The position numbers were made by a program, and so were the translations under genes. Below the pieces are notes generated by a model. The model did no database searches, was not told the origin of the DNA, and worked only from the letters and a program-made list of their open reading frames with translations. From the NCBI RefSeq assembly GCF_024642085.1, contig NZ_JAHEBV010000001.1, positions 62,001 to 126,000 of the forward strand: 64,000 bases of DNA. The letters run 5' to 3'. The first letter of the stretch is position 1; the number at the start of each line of letters is the position of its first letter. Source of the stretch: Novosphingobium sp. (GTDB taxonomy: Bacteria; Pseudomonadota; Alphaproteobacteria; Sphingomonadales; Sphingomonadaceae). Of the stretch, positions 54,815-64,000 are shown one piece after another.

Positions 54815-56298
54815 TGACCGACCTGACCGAACTGGGCGTTGCCGCGATCCGCGACGGGGTTGCCGCAGGTGATTTCACCGCGGTCGAAGTGGCCGAAGGC
54901 TTCAATGCCAATGTAGCCGCCGCCGCCGCGCTAAACACCTTCATCGTCACCACGCCGGAAAAGGCGCTGGACGCAGCAAGAGCCACGGATGCGCGCCGTG
55001 CCGCGGGGCAGCCGCTGGGCAAGATGGGCGGCGTGCCGATCGGCATGAAGGACCTGTTCGCCACCAGGGGCGTACAGACCACCGCGGCCAGCCACATCCT
55101 TGAAGGGTTCACGCCCGAATACGAAAGCACGGTTTCCCAAAAGCTGTGGAACGCCGGGGCGGGGATGCTGGGCAAGTTGAACCTTGATCAGTTCGCCATG
55201 GGTTCGTCCAACGAGACAAGTTATTTCGGCAACGTGATTTCACCGTGGCGGCGCAACGATGGCGGCAATGCACCGCTGGCCCCCGGCGGCTCGTCGGGCG
55301 GCAGCTCGGCTGCGGTGGCAGCGCGCCTGGCCCCGGCGGCGACCGGGACCGATACCGGCGGATCGATCCGCCAGCCCGCTGCTTTTACCGGCATTTCAGG
55401 GATCAAGCCCACCTATGGCCGGTGTTCGCGCTGGGGCATTGTTGCCTTTGCCTCCAGCCTCGATCAGGCCGGGCCAATGGCGCGCGACGTGCGCGACTGT
55501 GCGATCATGCTGGAAGCGATGGCCGGGTTCGATCCCAAGGACGCGACCAGCCTGGATATGCCGGTGCCTGACTGGGAAGCGGCGCTTTCGGGCGATCTGC
55601 GCGGCAAGAAGGTCGGCATTCCGCGCGAATACCGCATGGACGGAACCGATGCCGATGTGCTGGCCAGCTGGGATGCCGGCATCGCCTGGCTAAAGGACGC
55701 CGGGGCCGAAGTTGTCGACGTGTCGCTGCCGCACACCAAATACGCGCTGCCCGCCTATTACATCATTGCGCCTGCCGAAGCGTCCAGCAACCTTGCCCGC
55801 TATGACGGGGTGCGTTACGGCCTGCGTGACCTGCCCGACGGCGCGGGCCTGCAGGATATGTACGCCGCGACCCGTGCCGCCGGCTTCGGGGCCGAGGTCA
55901 AGCGCCGGATCATGATCGGCACCTATGTGCTTAGCGCGGGCTTCTATGATGCCTATTACACGCAGGCGCAGAAGGTCCGCACCCTGATCGCGCAGGATTT
56001 CGCCAATGCCTTCACCTTGTGCGATGTAATCCTGGCCCCCACCGCGCCGACCGCCGCGTTCGGGCTGGGCGACATGGTGTCTGACCCGCTGGCAATGTAC
56101 CTAAACGACGTGTTCGCGGTGCCGGCCAGTCTGGCGGGCTTGCCGGCGATGTCGGTTCCGGCCGGGCTGAACAAGCAGGGTCTGCCGCTGGGCCTGCAGA
56201 TTATCGGCAAAGCCTTTGACGAACAGGGCGTGCTCAACGCAGGTCTCGCAATCGAAGCGCGCGCGCAGTTTTCGGCCAAGCCGGACAAGTGGTGGTAA
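54814..56298 (+). CDS. gatA: Aspartyl/glutamyl-tRNA amidotransferase subunit A
   Basis: GatA releases ammonia from glutamine for GatB. The 494-residue amidase-signature protein has the triad: Lys79 ([11 protein letters not shown]), cis-Ser in [13 protein letters not shown] (about 160) and the nucleophile Ser184 in [11 protein letters not shown]. It starts at GTG 54814 and is one base short of separate from gatB. Confidence 0.97.
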   Translation: MTDLTELGVAAIRDGVAAGDFTAVEVAEGFNANVAAAAALNTFIVTTPEKALDAARATDARRAAGQPLGKMGGVPIGMKDLFATRGVQTTAASHILEGFTPEYESTVSQKLWNAGAGMLGKLNLDQFAMGSSNETSYFGNVISPWRRNDGGNAPLAPGGSSGGSSAAVAARLAPAATGTDTGGSIRQPAAFTGISGIKPTYGRCSRWGIVAFASSLDQAGPMARDVRDCAIMLEAMAGFDPKDATSLDMPVPDWEAALSGDLRGKKVGIPREYRMDGTDADVLASWDAGIAWLKDAGAEVVDVSLPHTKYALPAYYIIAPAEASSNLARYDGVRYGLRDLPDGAGLQDMYAATRAAGFGAEVKRRIMIGTYVLSAGFYDAYYTQAQKVRTLIAQDFANAFTLCDVILAPTAPTAAFGLGDMVSDPLAMYLNDVFAVPASLAGLPAMSVPAGLNKQGLPLGLQIIGKAFDEQGVLNAGLAIEARAQFSAKPDKWW

Positions 56299-56299
56299 A

Positions 56300-57796
56300 A
56301 TGAGCAACTATCGCATTGAGGGCACTACCGGCGAGTGGGAGGTCGTGATCGGCCTTGAAGTCCACGCGCAGGTCACTTCGCAGTCCAAGCTGTTTTCCGG
56401 AGCGGCGACGGCGTTCGGGGCAGAGCCGAACAGCCAGGTCTCGCTTGTCGACGCCGCGATGCCGGGGATGCTGCCGGTGCCCAACCGCGAATGCATCCGC
56501 CAGGCGGTGCGTACCGGAATGGCTGTGGGGGCGAAGATCAACAAGTGGTCGCGGTTTGACCGCAAGAACTACTTCTACGCCGATTTGCCGCAGGGCTACC
56601 AGATCAGCCAGCTGTATCACCCGCTGGTGGGCGAAGGGTCGCTAGAAGTCATTCTGGACGAGAAGGATCCCGAAGGCAGCACCAAGACCATCGGAATCGA
56701 ACGCATCCATGTCGAACAGGACGCCGGCAAGCTGATGCACGATCAGCATCCGACGATGTCCTATGTCGATCTCAACCGTTCGGGCGTGGCCCTGATGGAA
56801 ATCGTCAGCCGCCCCGATATGCGTTCGCCGGCAGAGGCGGGGGCCTATCTGTCAAAGCTGCGTTCGATCCTGCGCTATGTCGGGTCGTGCGACGGCAACA
56901 TGGACCAGGGATCGATGCGCGCCGACGTCAACGTCAGCGTGCGCAAGCCGGGTGAGCCGTTCGGCACCCGCACCGAAACCAAGAACGTCAATTCGGTCCG
57001 CTTCGTCATGGCTGTGGTGGAAAGCGAGGCGCGCCGCCAGGTCGATCTGATCGAGGACGGCGGCACCGTGGTGCAGGAAACCCGGCTCTATGATCCGGAC
57101 AAGAACACCACCCGGTCGATGCGCAGCAAGGAAGACGCGCACGATTACCGCTATTTCCCCGATCCCGACCTGCTGCCGCTGGAACTCGACGATGCATTTC
57201 TGGAAGACTGCAAAGCCAGTCTGCCCGAACTGCCCGATGCCAAGCGCCACCGCTATGAAACCGCGCTGGGATTATCAGCCTACAACGCCGGGGTGCTGAC
57301 CGCCGATGTCGAAACCGCGCGCTGGTTCGAAGCATTGGTCGCTGCCGCGGCAGCCAAGGCCGGCAAGGGAGAGGCAGAGCTGGCCAAGCAAGCCTCCAAC
57401 TGGCTGATTTCCGAACTGTTTGGCGCGCTCAACAAGCTGGGCAAGGGGCTGGCGGACAGCCCGGTGACGCCGCAGGGCGGAGCCGAACTGCTGGCGCTGA
57501 TCGCCGATGGGACAATCTCGGGATCAATCGCCAAGCAAGTGCTCGAAAAGATGCTGGAAACCGGCGACGGCGCGGGCGCAATCGTTGAGCGCGAGGGCCT
57601 GAAGCAGACCACCGATACGGGCGCGATCGAAGCGGCGGTTGACGCCGTGCTGGCCGCCAATGCCGACAAGGTTGCCCAATACAAGGACGGCAAGGATGCG
57701 CTGTTTGGTTTCTTCGTCGGCCAGACGATGAAGGCAATGCAGGGCAAGGGCAATCCAGGGCTGGTCAACCAGGTGCTGAAAGCAAAGCTGAGCTAG
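56300..57796 (+). CDS. gatB: Aspartyl/glutamyl-tRNA amidotransferase subunit B
   Basis: GatB activates the tRNA-bound Glu or Asp and accepts ammonia. The 498-residue protein has [52 protein letters not shown] and the helical YqeY tail domain ([14 protein letters not shown]). ATG 56300 lies directly after gatA. The organism therefore makes Gln-tRNA and/or Asn-tRNA by transamidation. Confidence 0.97.
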   Translation: MSNYRIEGTTGEWEVVIGLEVHAQVTSQSKLFSGAATAFGAEPNSQVSLVDAAMPGMLPVPNRECIRQAVRTGMAVGAKINKWSRFDRKNYFYADLPQGYQISQLYHPLVGEGSLEVILDEKDPEGSTKTIGIERIHVEQDAGKLMHDQHPTMSYVDLNRSGVALMEIVSRPDMRSPAEAGAYLSKLRSILRYVGSCDGNMDQGSMRADVNVSVRKPGEPFGTRTETKNVNSVRFVMAVVESEARRQVDLIEDGGTVVQETRLYDPDKNTTRSMRSKEDAHDYRYFPDPDLLPLELDDAFLEDCKASLPELPDAKRHRYETALGLSAYNAGVLTADVETARWFEALVAAAAAKAGKGEAELAKQASNWLISELFGALNKLGKGLADSPVTPQGGAELLALIADGTISGSIAKQVLEKMLETGDGAGAIVEREGLKQTTDTGAIEAAVDAVLAANADKVAQYKDGKDALFGFFVGQTMKAMQGKGNPGLVNQVLKAKLS

Positions 57797-57867
57797 GGCG
57801 GGCTGTTGCAACTTACCTGCAACGAAAGTCATTGAACCTCAATTCAAAATCGCCGAAGCAGTGCGCC

Positions 57868-57897
57868 AGAGCGCATCCATTCCAGAGCGCTCTTTTT
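57868..57897 (+). terminator. Terminator of gatCAB
   Basis: AGAGCGC and GCGCTCT form a 7-bp stem with a 12-base loop followed by a T-run (TTTTT). It ends the gatCAB operon but lies only 15 bases before the next start codon, so it could also regulate that gene. A second inverted repeat GTTGCA/TGCAAC is at 57805-57823. Confidence 0.65.
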
Positions 57898-57911
57898 CCT
57901 TTGGGGGGCGC

Positions 57912-58793
57912 ATGAAGAGGATTTTGATTTCGGCGGCATTGGCCGCAGCCTTGTCGGCAACCGCGGTACATGCGGAAACCTTGAGCAATTCGAGTGTAGT
58001 CGAATTGCTCAAGGTCGGTCTTGGCGACGAAGCGGTGATCGCAAAGATCAAAGGCAGCGATGCCAGTTATGACACATCGACCGGCGCGCTGATCGCGCTG
58101 AAGGGGCAGGGCGTTTCAAGCGCGGTAATCGCCGCGATGATCGAAGCTGCCAACCGCAAAGCCGTTGCAGCAAGCGAAGCACTCTCTGTCGATTCGCCTG
58201 ACCCTGCCGTGCCGCACGCCTCGGGCGTCTACATGCTGGCCAACTGGCTGAGCCAGCCCAGGATGATCGGCATCGATGCGACGACGAGCAACCAGACCAA
58301 GACCGGCGGCTTTCTTGGCTACGCTCTGACCGGCGGCCTCGCGTCAATGAGCTTCAAGGCCGTTGTTCCGGGTAATTCGGCAAAAGCCGTGACCGGATCG
58401 CCGCGCCCGACCTTTTATTTCTATTTTGATCAGGCCAATCGCGGCGGCAGTTCGGCGGTGTTCAACGCCGGCGCGGTTACATCGCCGCAGGAGTTCAGCC
58501 TGGTGAAGTTCACCGTCAAGGATGACCGCCGAGAAGCCAAGGTGGGCAAGTTCAATATCGGCGGGGCCAAGGCCGGGGTGATGGACAAGGATCGCATACC
58601 CTTCAGCGCCACTCAGCTGCGTCCGGGGGTTTATGAAATCCGCCCGGATGCTGCGCTTTTGGCAGGCCAGTACGGGTTCATGGTGCAGGTCACCACAGGC
58701 GGCGGAGCCGGCATGTCGGGAATGGGCGCGATGAGCTCAAAGATATTCGATTTCGCGATCGCGCCTGCTGCGGGATCTTCGGCCGCAAAATAA
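57912..58793 (+). CDS. Secreted protein with unnamed helical module, unknown function
   Basis: The 293-residue protein has a signal peptide ending VHA-ET (residue 21). The next 55 residues (LSNSSVVELLKVGLGDEAVIAKIKGSDASYDTSTGALIAL and on) form a three-helix module. I recall it from many bacterial exported proteins ('...VIAKIKSS...FDTSTDALIALK...GVSDAVI' type) without a named function. A C-terminal beta-rich domain (about 150-280) follows. GGGGGG precedes ATG 57912. It is a single unit between the gatCAB terminator and its own strong hairpin. Role unknown. Confidence 0.75.
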   Translation: MKRILISAALAAALSATAVHAETLSNSSVVELLKVGLGDEAVIAKIKGSDASYDTSTGALIALKGQGVSSAVIAAMIEAANRKAVAASEALSVDSPDPAVPHASGVYMLANWLSQPRMIGIDATTSNQTKTGGFLGYALTGGLASMSFKAVVPGNSAKAVTGSPRPTFYFYFDQANRGGSSAVFNAGAVTSPQEFSLVKFTVKDDRREAKVGKFNIGGAKAGVMDKDRIPFSATQLRPGVYEIRPDAALLAGQYGFMVQVTTGGGAGMSGMGAMSSKIFDFAIAPAAGSSAAK

Positions 58794-58818
58794 CGCCGCC
58801 ATCCCGGCATAAGCAAAC

Positions 58819-58850
58819 GGGCGCCGGAAGTGATTCCGGCGCCCGATTTC
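58819..58850. terminator. Strong hairpin between convergent genes
   Basis: GGGCGCCGGAA and TTCCGGCGCCC form a perfect 11-bp stem with a four-base loop (GTGA), followed by GATTTCT. It lies between the secreted-protein gene (plus) and the M16 peptidase gene (minus). Confidence 0.8.
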
Positions 58851-58905
58851 TGGTGGCAAGGTGCCCCGGCCCTGATGACCGGCGCGGTAAGTCACATCCT
58901 TGGCG

Positions 58906-61800
58906 TCACTGGCCCTTCACGGCAGCTGTATCCGCGCTTGCAACCTCCACCGGCAAACCAAGGCCCTTGAGCTGCGGTTCCACCACCTTGGCATCGCCCA
59001 CCACCACGAAAGTCAGTCCTTCGCGGCCCAGATAGGTCTTGGCCATGGCGTCGATAGCCGGGGCATCGATGGCGCGGTAACGGCTGGCCAGCGTACTGAT
59101 ATAGTTGTCGGGACGGCCCAGCCGCTCGTTGTTCACCACAGCGCCCAGCACTTGCAGGTTGGTTTGGAAGCGGTTGGGAAGGCCGCGAATGTTGCCATCG
59201 GTGACCCGCGCCAGTTCGACCTTGTCGACCGGTTTGGCTGCAGGAAAAGCGGCCATGTCTGCCAGCAGCAGTTTGATCGAATCGCCGGTGCGATCGGCCT
59301 GCACCGGGGCCGTGACAATCAGCGCGCGCGGACCCAGCGGGCTCGAAACGATCGAGCGCACGCCATAGGACCACCCCTTGTCCTCACGCAGATCCATGTT
59401 GAGCCGGCTGAGGAAGCCGTTGCCGAGCACTTCGTTGGCAAGATCCAGCGCCTCCTTGTTCTGGTCGCGCCCGGTCAGCGGCAGCACACGGCCGCCAAAG
59501 ATGACGGACTGCGGCGAATTGGGCCGGTTGATCAGCACGATGCGCGGGCGCGGTGCGGGGGCAGGGCGGCTGATGTCCTTGACCGGCAAGGCGGCAGCTG
59601 GCGGTGCCCAATCACCGAAAGTGGCGTTCAGCATCGGCACGAGGGCGTCCATCGTGATATCGCCAACTACGGTGATCTTCAGCGTTTCAGGCCGGATCCA
59701 GCGGTCGTGCGCGGCGCTGAGCGCTTGCGGCGTCATCGCTGCAACATCGCTTTTGAAGCCCAGGCCATCGCCCGGCAGGCCATAGGGATGGTCCGCACCG
59801 AACAGGATTGGGGCCAATGCGCGCCCGGCCAGGCCGCTGGGGTTGGCTTCAACCTGCGCAATCTGGCTAAGCCGCTGATCGCGCACCCGCGCTACGTCTT
59901 CGGCGCGGAAAGCGGGGCGCCGCACTACATCGGCCAGCAGCGCCAGTGACGGCGCCAGGTTCGCCGACAGCGCCGTAAGCGTGACGGCGCTGCTATCTAC
60001 GCCCGGACCGGCGCCTATCGTGGCACCCAGCCGCTCCTGTGCTTCGGCGATCTGGGTCGCATCGCGGGTCTGGGTGCCTTCATCAAGCAGGCTGAGCATC
60101 AATGACTGGGTTCCCGGCCTGTCCAGCGCGTCTGCCGATGTCCCGGCATCGAAGTTCAGGCTGAGGACCAGTTTGGGCACGCTGGTGCGGCGCACCAGGG
60201 TGACGGGCACGCCATTGGCCAGTTTGCTGCGTTCAATCGCCGGAAAGGCCAGATCGCCGACCGGGGCTACCGGTGGAGCCACCCGCTTGGGGCCGGTTAC
60301 CAGTTTGGGCGCGGGTTTCCTGGCGTCAGGCCTGGGCGCCGGGCTGGTCGCCTCATCACCCCATCCGCCCATCGTCTCACCGCTTTCGGTGCGGGTTCCG
60401 GGGACTGTGTTGATCGCTGCCACCGGGCGGCTAAGCCAGCGGTTCAGCGCGTCCTTGACCTCGGCCGGGGTAAGCGCGGCAATGCGTTCCAGACTTTGCT
60501 TGTACTTGGCCGGATCGCCTGAATAGAGCTGCCCTTCGCTGAGCGTCATGCCTTTGCCGCCAAAATCGCCGACCTGTTCAAGGCTCCCGATTTCCTGGCT
60601 GACCAGGCGCGTGGCGGACCGGCGCACTTCGTCTTCGGTCGGCCCCTCGGCAAGGTACTGTGCGATCACTGCATCGAGCGCGCGTTCGGCATCGGCGCGG
60701 GCCACACCGTCTTTCACTGTCATCGCCACTTGCAGCATGGCAATCTGTTCATGCTGCTGAGCGCTGGCGGTAACGTCCACCGCCTGCTTGCTGCCGCGCA
60801 CCAGCGCGTTGTCGAGCCGTGAACTGGCCAGTCCGCCCAGCACGTCCATTCCGATCTTCAGCGCTTCGGCGTCGGCCGAGTTCACTCCGGGGCCGCTCCA
60901 CGAACGGGTCAGCCGCAGGTTGGGTACCTGATCGGCAATGTCGCGGGTGATCGGCGCGGACAGCGTCACCGGTTCGGCGACCACGACCGGCACCTTGGGC
61001 CCGGGTTTGATGCTGCCGAACCATTTTTCGACCAGCGGGCGGGCGGTTTCCGCATCGATATCGCCGGTCAGCGCCAGCACGGCATTATTGGGGCCATAGT
61101 TGTCGGTAAACCATTTGCGAACGTCGCTGATCGATGCCGCGCTCAGGTCAGCCATCGATCCGATTGTCGCGTGGCGATAGGGGTGCCCTATCGGGAACAG
61201 CGCATCGCCGACGCCATAGTCTTCCAGACCATAGGGCTGGTTATCGTTCTGGCGTTTTTCGTTCTGGACGACGCCGCGCTGCTTATCGAGCTTGTCCTGG
61301 CTGACCGCGCCCAGCAAATGGCCCATGCGGTCGCTTTCCATGAACAGCGCCAGATCCAGCGCTCCCTTGGGCACGGTTTCGACATAATTGGTGCGGTCAT
61401 ACCAGGTCGATCCGTTGGTCCCGGTTGATCCTGCGCCTTCAAGGGGGATGTCGAAATTGGGGACGTTTTCCGATCCGCCGAACATCAGATGTTCGAACAG
61501 GTGGGCAAATCCGGTCCGGCCTTTGGGTTCGCTTTTGGATCCGACCCGGTAATAGGTGGTGACGCCAACAATCGGCGCTTTGCGGTCGGTATGGACAATC
61601 ACCGTCAGGCCGTTGGCAAGTCTGAAAGTTTCGAACGGAATGTCGACCGCGCTGACCAGCTGGCTTAGCGGCGCCGGCGCCGTTTCCGCCGCAGCGGTTA
61701 CCGCAGTGGGCGGCGGTGCGCTGGCAAGCGGCGCGGTGGTCTGCGCAGCGCAGGCGCTAAGGGCAAGGGCGACGAGCGATACGGCAGCAAGTTTGCGCAT
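58906..61800 (-). CDS. Two-domain M16 (insulinase/pitrilysin-type) peptidase, lipoprotein
   Basis: The 964-residue protein has a lipobox ALSAC (Cys17) and two tandem M16 halves. The first half carries the inverted zinc motif HLFEH (His100, Glu103, His104) and the distal Glu region; the second, inactive half (from about 510) has no such motif, as in other M16 pairs on one chain. A Pro/Lys-rich linker joins them. It is probably a periplasmic peptidase degrading short peptides. ATG 61800 has AAGGAA upstream. It is downstream of the acylase gene on the same strand, 59 bases away. Confidence 0.92.
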   Translation of the reverse strand: MRKLAAVSLVALALSACAAQTTAPLASAPPPTAVTAAAETAPAPLSQLVSAVDIPFETFRLANGLTVIVHTDRKAPIVGVTTYYRVGSKSEPKGRTGFAHLFEHLMFGGSENVPNFDIPLEGAGSTGTNGSTWYDRTNYVETVPKGALDLALFMESDRMGHLLGAVSQDKLDKQRGVVQNEKRQNDNQPYGLEDYGVGDALFPIGHPYRHATIGSMADLSAASISDVRKWFTDNYGPNNAVLALTGDIDAETARPLVEKWFGSIKPGPKVPVVVAEPVTLSAPITRDIADQVPNLRLTRSWSGPGVNSADAEALKIGMDVLGGLASSRLDNALVRGSKQAVDVTASAQQHEQIAMLQVAMTVKDGVARADAERALDAVIAQYLAEGPTEDEVRRSATRLVSQEIGSLEQVGDFGGKGMTLSEGQLYSGDPAKYKQSLERIAALTPAEVKDALNRWLSRPVAAINTVPGTRTESGETMGGWGDEATSPAPRPDARKPAPKLVTGPKRVAPPVAPVGDLAFPAIERSKLANGVPVTLVRRTSVPKLVLSLNFDAGTSADALDRPGTQSLMLSLLDEGTQTRDATQIAEAQERLGATIGAGPGVDSSAVTLTALSANLAPSLALLADVVRRPAFRAEDVARVRDQRLSQIAQVEANPSGLAGRALAPILFGADHPYGLPGDGLGFKSDVAAMTPQALSAAHDRWIRPETLKITVVGDITMDALVPMLNATFGDWAPPAAALPVKDISRPAPAPRPRIVLINRPNSPQSVIFGGRVLPLTGRDQNKEALDLANEVLGNGFLSRLNMDLREDKGWSYGVRSIVSSPLGPRALIVTAPVQADRTGDSIKLLLADMAAFPAAKPVDKVELARVTDGNIRGLPNRFQTNLQVLGAVVNNERLGRPDNYISTLASRYRAIDAPAIDAMAKTYLGREGLTFVVVGDAKVVEPQLKGLGLPVEVASADTAAVKGQ

Positions 61801-61859
61801 GGGATTCCTTGGCGATTGAAGCAGTTGACCGGTATCGTGCGACAAGATGGCGGTGCGCG

Positions 61860-64000
61860 TCAATTGCCCACCACAATTCGACTAACGGCATGAGCAGCAG
61901 CATCGGCGCGGTTGAAATGAACCGGTTTGAAGCGGTGCGCCACGAACAGCGCAGCCTGATCGGCATAATGCGGACTGGCCGGGCGGGTAGCGGCCTGGCC
62001 GAAGGGCTGGATCGATTCCGACCGCACCTGGCCGTCCCTGCCCCATTCCATCACCATCACAAAGCTGTCCCCGTGGTTGACCGCCAGGCGCCCGTCCTTG
62101 CCCACGTCCCATGTGGTCGACGCGCGCAAGGTATCGCCGCCGCCGTCATTTGGCAGGTTGACCCCGCCCTGGCGAATGCGCACGACATCACCAAGTGGCG
62201 GATCGATCCGTCCGAAATATCTGATCAGATGATCGACCGCCTTGACCAGTTCGGTCTTTGGGTCGGGCGCGGCGCGCAGGCCGTAGCTGTTCTTCATCGC
62301 CTGTTCGAGGACCATGACTGCCAGGGCATCGGCGCGGCCTTTGCCATCGGCGGTCATGTCCCACTGCGACAGCAGCGTCTGCGCCTTGGCCAGTTGGGGA
62401 TTGTCCCCAAGCTTCAGCCCGGCGATGCCATCCAGCATCGCGGCGACATAGCCGGCGCGTTCATAGCCGGTATCGAACTTGATCCGCAGCAGCCTGTCGC
62501 GGGTGATCGGTCCTGCTTCGGACAGCAATTTGACTGCGCGCCGGGCACGGTTGGTCATGTCGGTTTCGACGCCCCAGATTGCCGGAACGCTTGCCGGGTC
62601 AATCTCGCTGCCGGGTCCGGCGGCAAGCAGCGGAGTGTTGTTCGAATTGAACAGAAAGCCTGAAGCTGGGTTGATGCGGTGGGGCAAGGCTTCCCACGGT
62701 ACATAGCTGTTCCAGACGTCGGCTCGCATTGTCAATGGCACCGGACTGCGCCAGTCCGGCCCGGCCCGGCGCTGAGGGATCAGCGCGTTGTACCAGTAGG
62801 CGATCGTCCCGGCCTTGTCGGCGTAGATGAAATTGGTCGCAGGAACACCTTGCAGCGCCATGGCCTTTCGCCATTCGGCAAAGGATTTTGCCTGGGTGAT
62901 GCGATAATACTGCTCGACGCTGCCGATACTGTCGATCCCGGCATAACGCACCGCAAAGGTGCCTCGGGCTGTTTTCATCACCGGGCCTATGCCGGACGCG
63001 CGCCATACGGTCCGCGGGATCGGCAGGACCAGCGGGCCAAACCGAACCGGTAGCCACACCCGCTGGCTTTCAAGCCTGTGCCACTGTCCGTCCATCCTGA
63101 ACCGCGTTCCGCCTGGATCCAGTTCCAGCGCATAGACGTCGATCAGGTCAGCCCGGTTGACCGTGTTGGTCCAGCCCAGGTTGTCGTTATGGCCCATGAA
63201 CGGATAGGGCGATCCGGGAAAGGTCGCCCCGGCAAAGTGCCAGCCGCTGTCGCTGTCAATCACCAGTTCATACCACGCCACCCCGCCGCGATAGGGTTGG
63301 TGGCTGTTGGAAATCAGCCGTGTGACCCCGTCTCCGGCGCGCGATGAAGTGACGGCAAAGGCGTTGGAGCCGCTGTTTTCCGCAGTTTCTCCCATCGGCA
63401 GCGGCATGGGGGCCGAAGGCACCAGCTGATCCCCGCCGCCTCGCGCAAGGTTGGGCAGGGGCTTGCCGTTGAGCGGCGGACCATGTTCGGGCAGGAGCGG
63501 TTCTTCTTTGGCCAACGGTCCCAGCACCCGGTCCAGCCCGAAGAAGAACGGTTGGCGAAGCGCAAAGCCGGCAGCAATGTCCTGTCCGTTGACCGGGAAC
63601 AGCCGGCTCAGCTTGATCTCGTTCGCATGCTGTGCGGCATAGCGGTTAAGGCCGCTGGCATAGCCGTCCAGCATCGCGCGAACGTCGGCCGGAAGCTGTG
63701 CATAATGGCTTTGTGCGGTCCGGCGTGCGCCAAGGAAATGATAGGCGAAATCCACTGCCGCGCCGCTTTGCCCGGCAATCGCCCCATAACGCCCGCGAGT
63801 CATCGCGACGACATCCTGCAATGTCGCAAAGTCATCCTGGGCGTGGGCATAAGCTACGCCGAAGGCGACATCGGGATCTGTCGCTCCGTGGATATGGGGC
63901 ACGCCGTATTCGTCGCGGGTAATGTCCGCGCGGTAGGTCTGCGCAGGCGGCGGAGCGCCGGGCCGCTCGGCAAAAAATGGCTCCCAGCTGGCAAGCGCAA
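61860..64000 (-). CDS. Penicillin/AHL-acylase family Ntn hydrolase (5' end beyond window)
   Basis: The frame stays open to the right edge (residues ...FFAERPGAPPPAQTYRADITRDEYGVPHIHG), so the start lies outside; the GTG at 63902 is internal. About 713 residues are present. The precursor-processing site with the catalytic serine is in AENSGSNAFAV: cleavage before the Ser makes it the beta-chain N-terminus. FMGHNDNLGWTNTVNRADLIDVY is a family hallmark (two pieces around the active site). This branch includes AHL acylases such as PvdQ/QuiP and aculeacin acylase. A quorum-quenching or lipopeptide-deacylating role is possible; no luxI/luxR gene is in the window. Confidence 0.9.
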   Translation of the reverse strand, partial: ALASWEPFFAERPGAPPPAQTYRADITRDEYGVPHIHGATDPDVAFGVAYAHAQDDFATLQDVVAMTRGRYGAIAGQSGAAVDFAYHFLGARRTAQSHYAQLPADVRAMLDGYASGLNRYAAQHANEIKLSRLFPVNGQDIAAGFALRQPFFFGLDRVLGPLAKEEPLLPEHGPPLNGKPLPNLARGGGDQLVPSAPMPLPMGETAENSGSNAFAVTSSRAGDGVTRLISNSHQPYRGGVAWYELVIDSDSGWHFAGATFPGSPYPFMGHNDNLGWTNTVNRADLIDVYALELDPGGTRFRMDGQWHRLESQRVWLPVRFGPLVLPIPRTVWRASGIGPVMKTARGTFAVRYAGIDSIGSVEQYYRITQAKSFAEWRKAMALQGVPATNFIYADKAGTIAYWYNALIPQRRAGPDWRSPVPLTMRADVWNSYVPWEALPHRINPASGFLFNSNNTPLLAAGPGSEIDPASVPAIWGVETDMTNRARRAVKLLSEAGPITRDRLLRIKFDTGYERAGYVAAMLDGIAGLKLGDNPQLAKAQTLLSQWDMTADGKGRADALAVMVLEQAMKNSYGLRAAPDPKTELVKAVDHLIRYFGRIDPPLGDVVRIRQGGVNLPNDGGGDTLRASTTWDVGKDGRLAVNHGDSFVMVMEWGRDGQVRSESIQPFGQAATRPASPHYADQAALFVAHRFKPVHFNRADAAAHAVSRIVVGN

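Overview
The window looks like a chromosomal segment from an alphaproteobacterium of the order Sphingomonadales (a Novosphingobium/Sphingomonas/Erythrobacter-like organism). The evidence is the genes taken together: ChpT of the CtrA phosphorelay, an RpoH next to an RluD, an Oar-like TonB receptor, an ATP12 assembly factor, a trigger factor with a Lys/Ala-rich tail, GatCAB and an alphaproteobacterial-type RNase P RNA. Genus is not resolved. Coding density is very high and almost everything is housekeeping or envelope biology. I see no IS element, prophage, CRISPR array or integration scar.

Layout. 1-3.4 kb: a Sel1-repeat protein cut by the left edge, divergent from a ParA ATPase, a putative ribbon-helix-helix protein and a TPR-SPOR envelope protein. 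3.5-5.7 kb: pyrC'-pyrB, in which the dihydroorotase-like protein has lost its metal ligands. 5.8-8.1 kb: SppA, a tiny Pro-rich ORF and tRNA-Leu(UAG). 8.2-14.4 kb: trigger factor, an amidase lipoprotein, ClpP, ClpX and an Asp/Glu racemase. 14.5-20.5 kb: an NTF2-like secreted protein, a CDF metal exporter with a His-Gly repeat, a large TonB receptor and MtgA. 20.6-23.3 kb: an acyltransferase-3 protein and an unrecognised 402-residue protein. 23.3-27.5 kb: RpoH, RluD, a small JAMM peptidase, ChpT, an AmpD-like amidase and rnpB. 27.5-33.3 kb: an aldose-epimerase-like protein, UDP-glucose dehydrogenase, a PPP-type phosphatase, a TorF-type porin, glyoxalase I and NhaA.

33.5-36.2 kb holds a two-gene NfrB/NfrA-like pair (glycosyltransferase plus outer-membrane partner) that may make or export a surface glycan. 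36.2-43 kb: TauE/SafE permease, a TIGR02186-type protein, a HerA-like ATPase, a MATE transporter, QueE and an aldo/keto reductase. 43-49.6 kb: ValS, divergent from a full Mla/MCE lipid-transport operon (permease with fused STAS, ATPase, MCE protein, auxiliary lipoprotein, small lipoprotein). 49.6-53.3 kb: a tightly packed minus-strand operon crcB - pseudouridine synthase - PaiB-like - HAD - small membrane protein - ATP12. 53.5-57.8 kb: rpsU, an FKBP isomerase and gatCAB. 57.9-64 kb: a secreted protein with an unnamed helical module, a two-domain M16 peptidase lipoprotein and a penicillin/AHL-acylase family enzyme cut by the right edge.

Functional themes are the cell envelope (SppA, MtgA, Mla, AmpD-like, SPOR protein, surface glycan), protein quality control (Tig, ClpXP, RpoH, FKBP, M16) and cell-cycle or positioning genes (ParA cassette, ChpT). 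The least explained items are the ParA/RHH/SPOR cassette, the 402-residue orphan, the NfrB/NfrA-like pair and the degenerate dihydroorotase. By eye, G+C at third codon positions is higher right of about 36 kb than left of it. I did not compute this. No database search was possible, so family names rest on motifs and recall.
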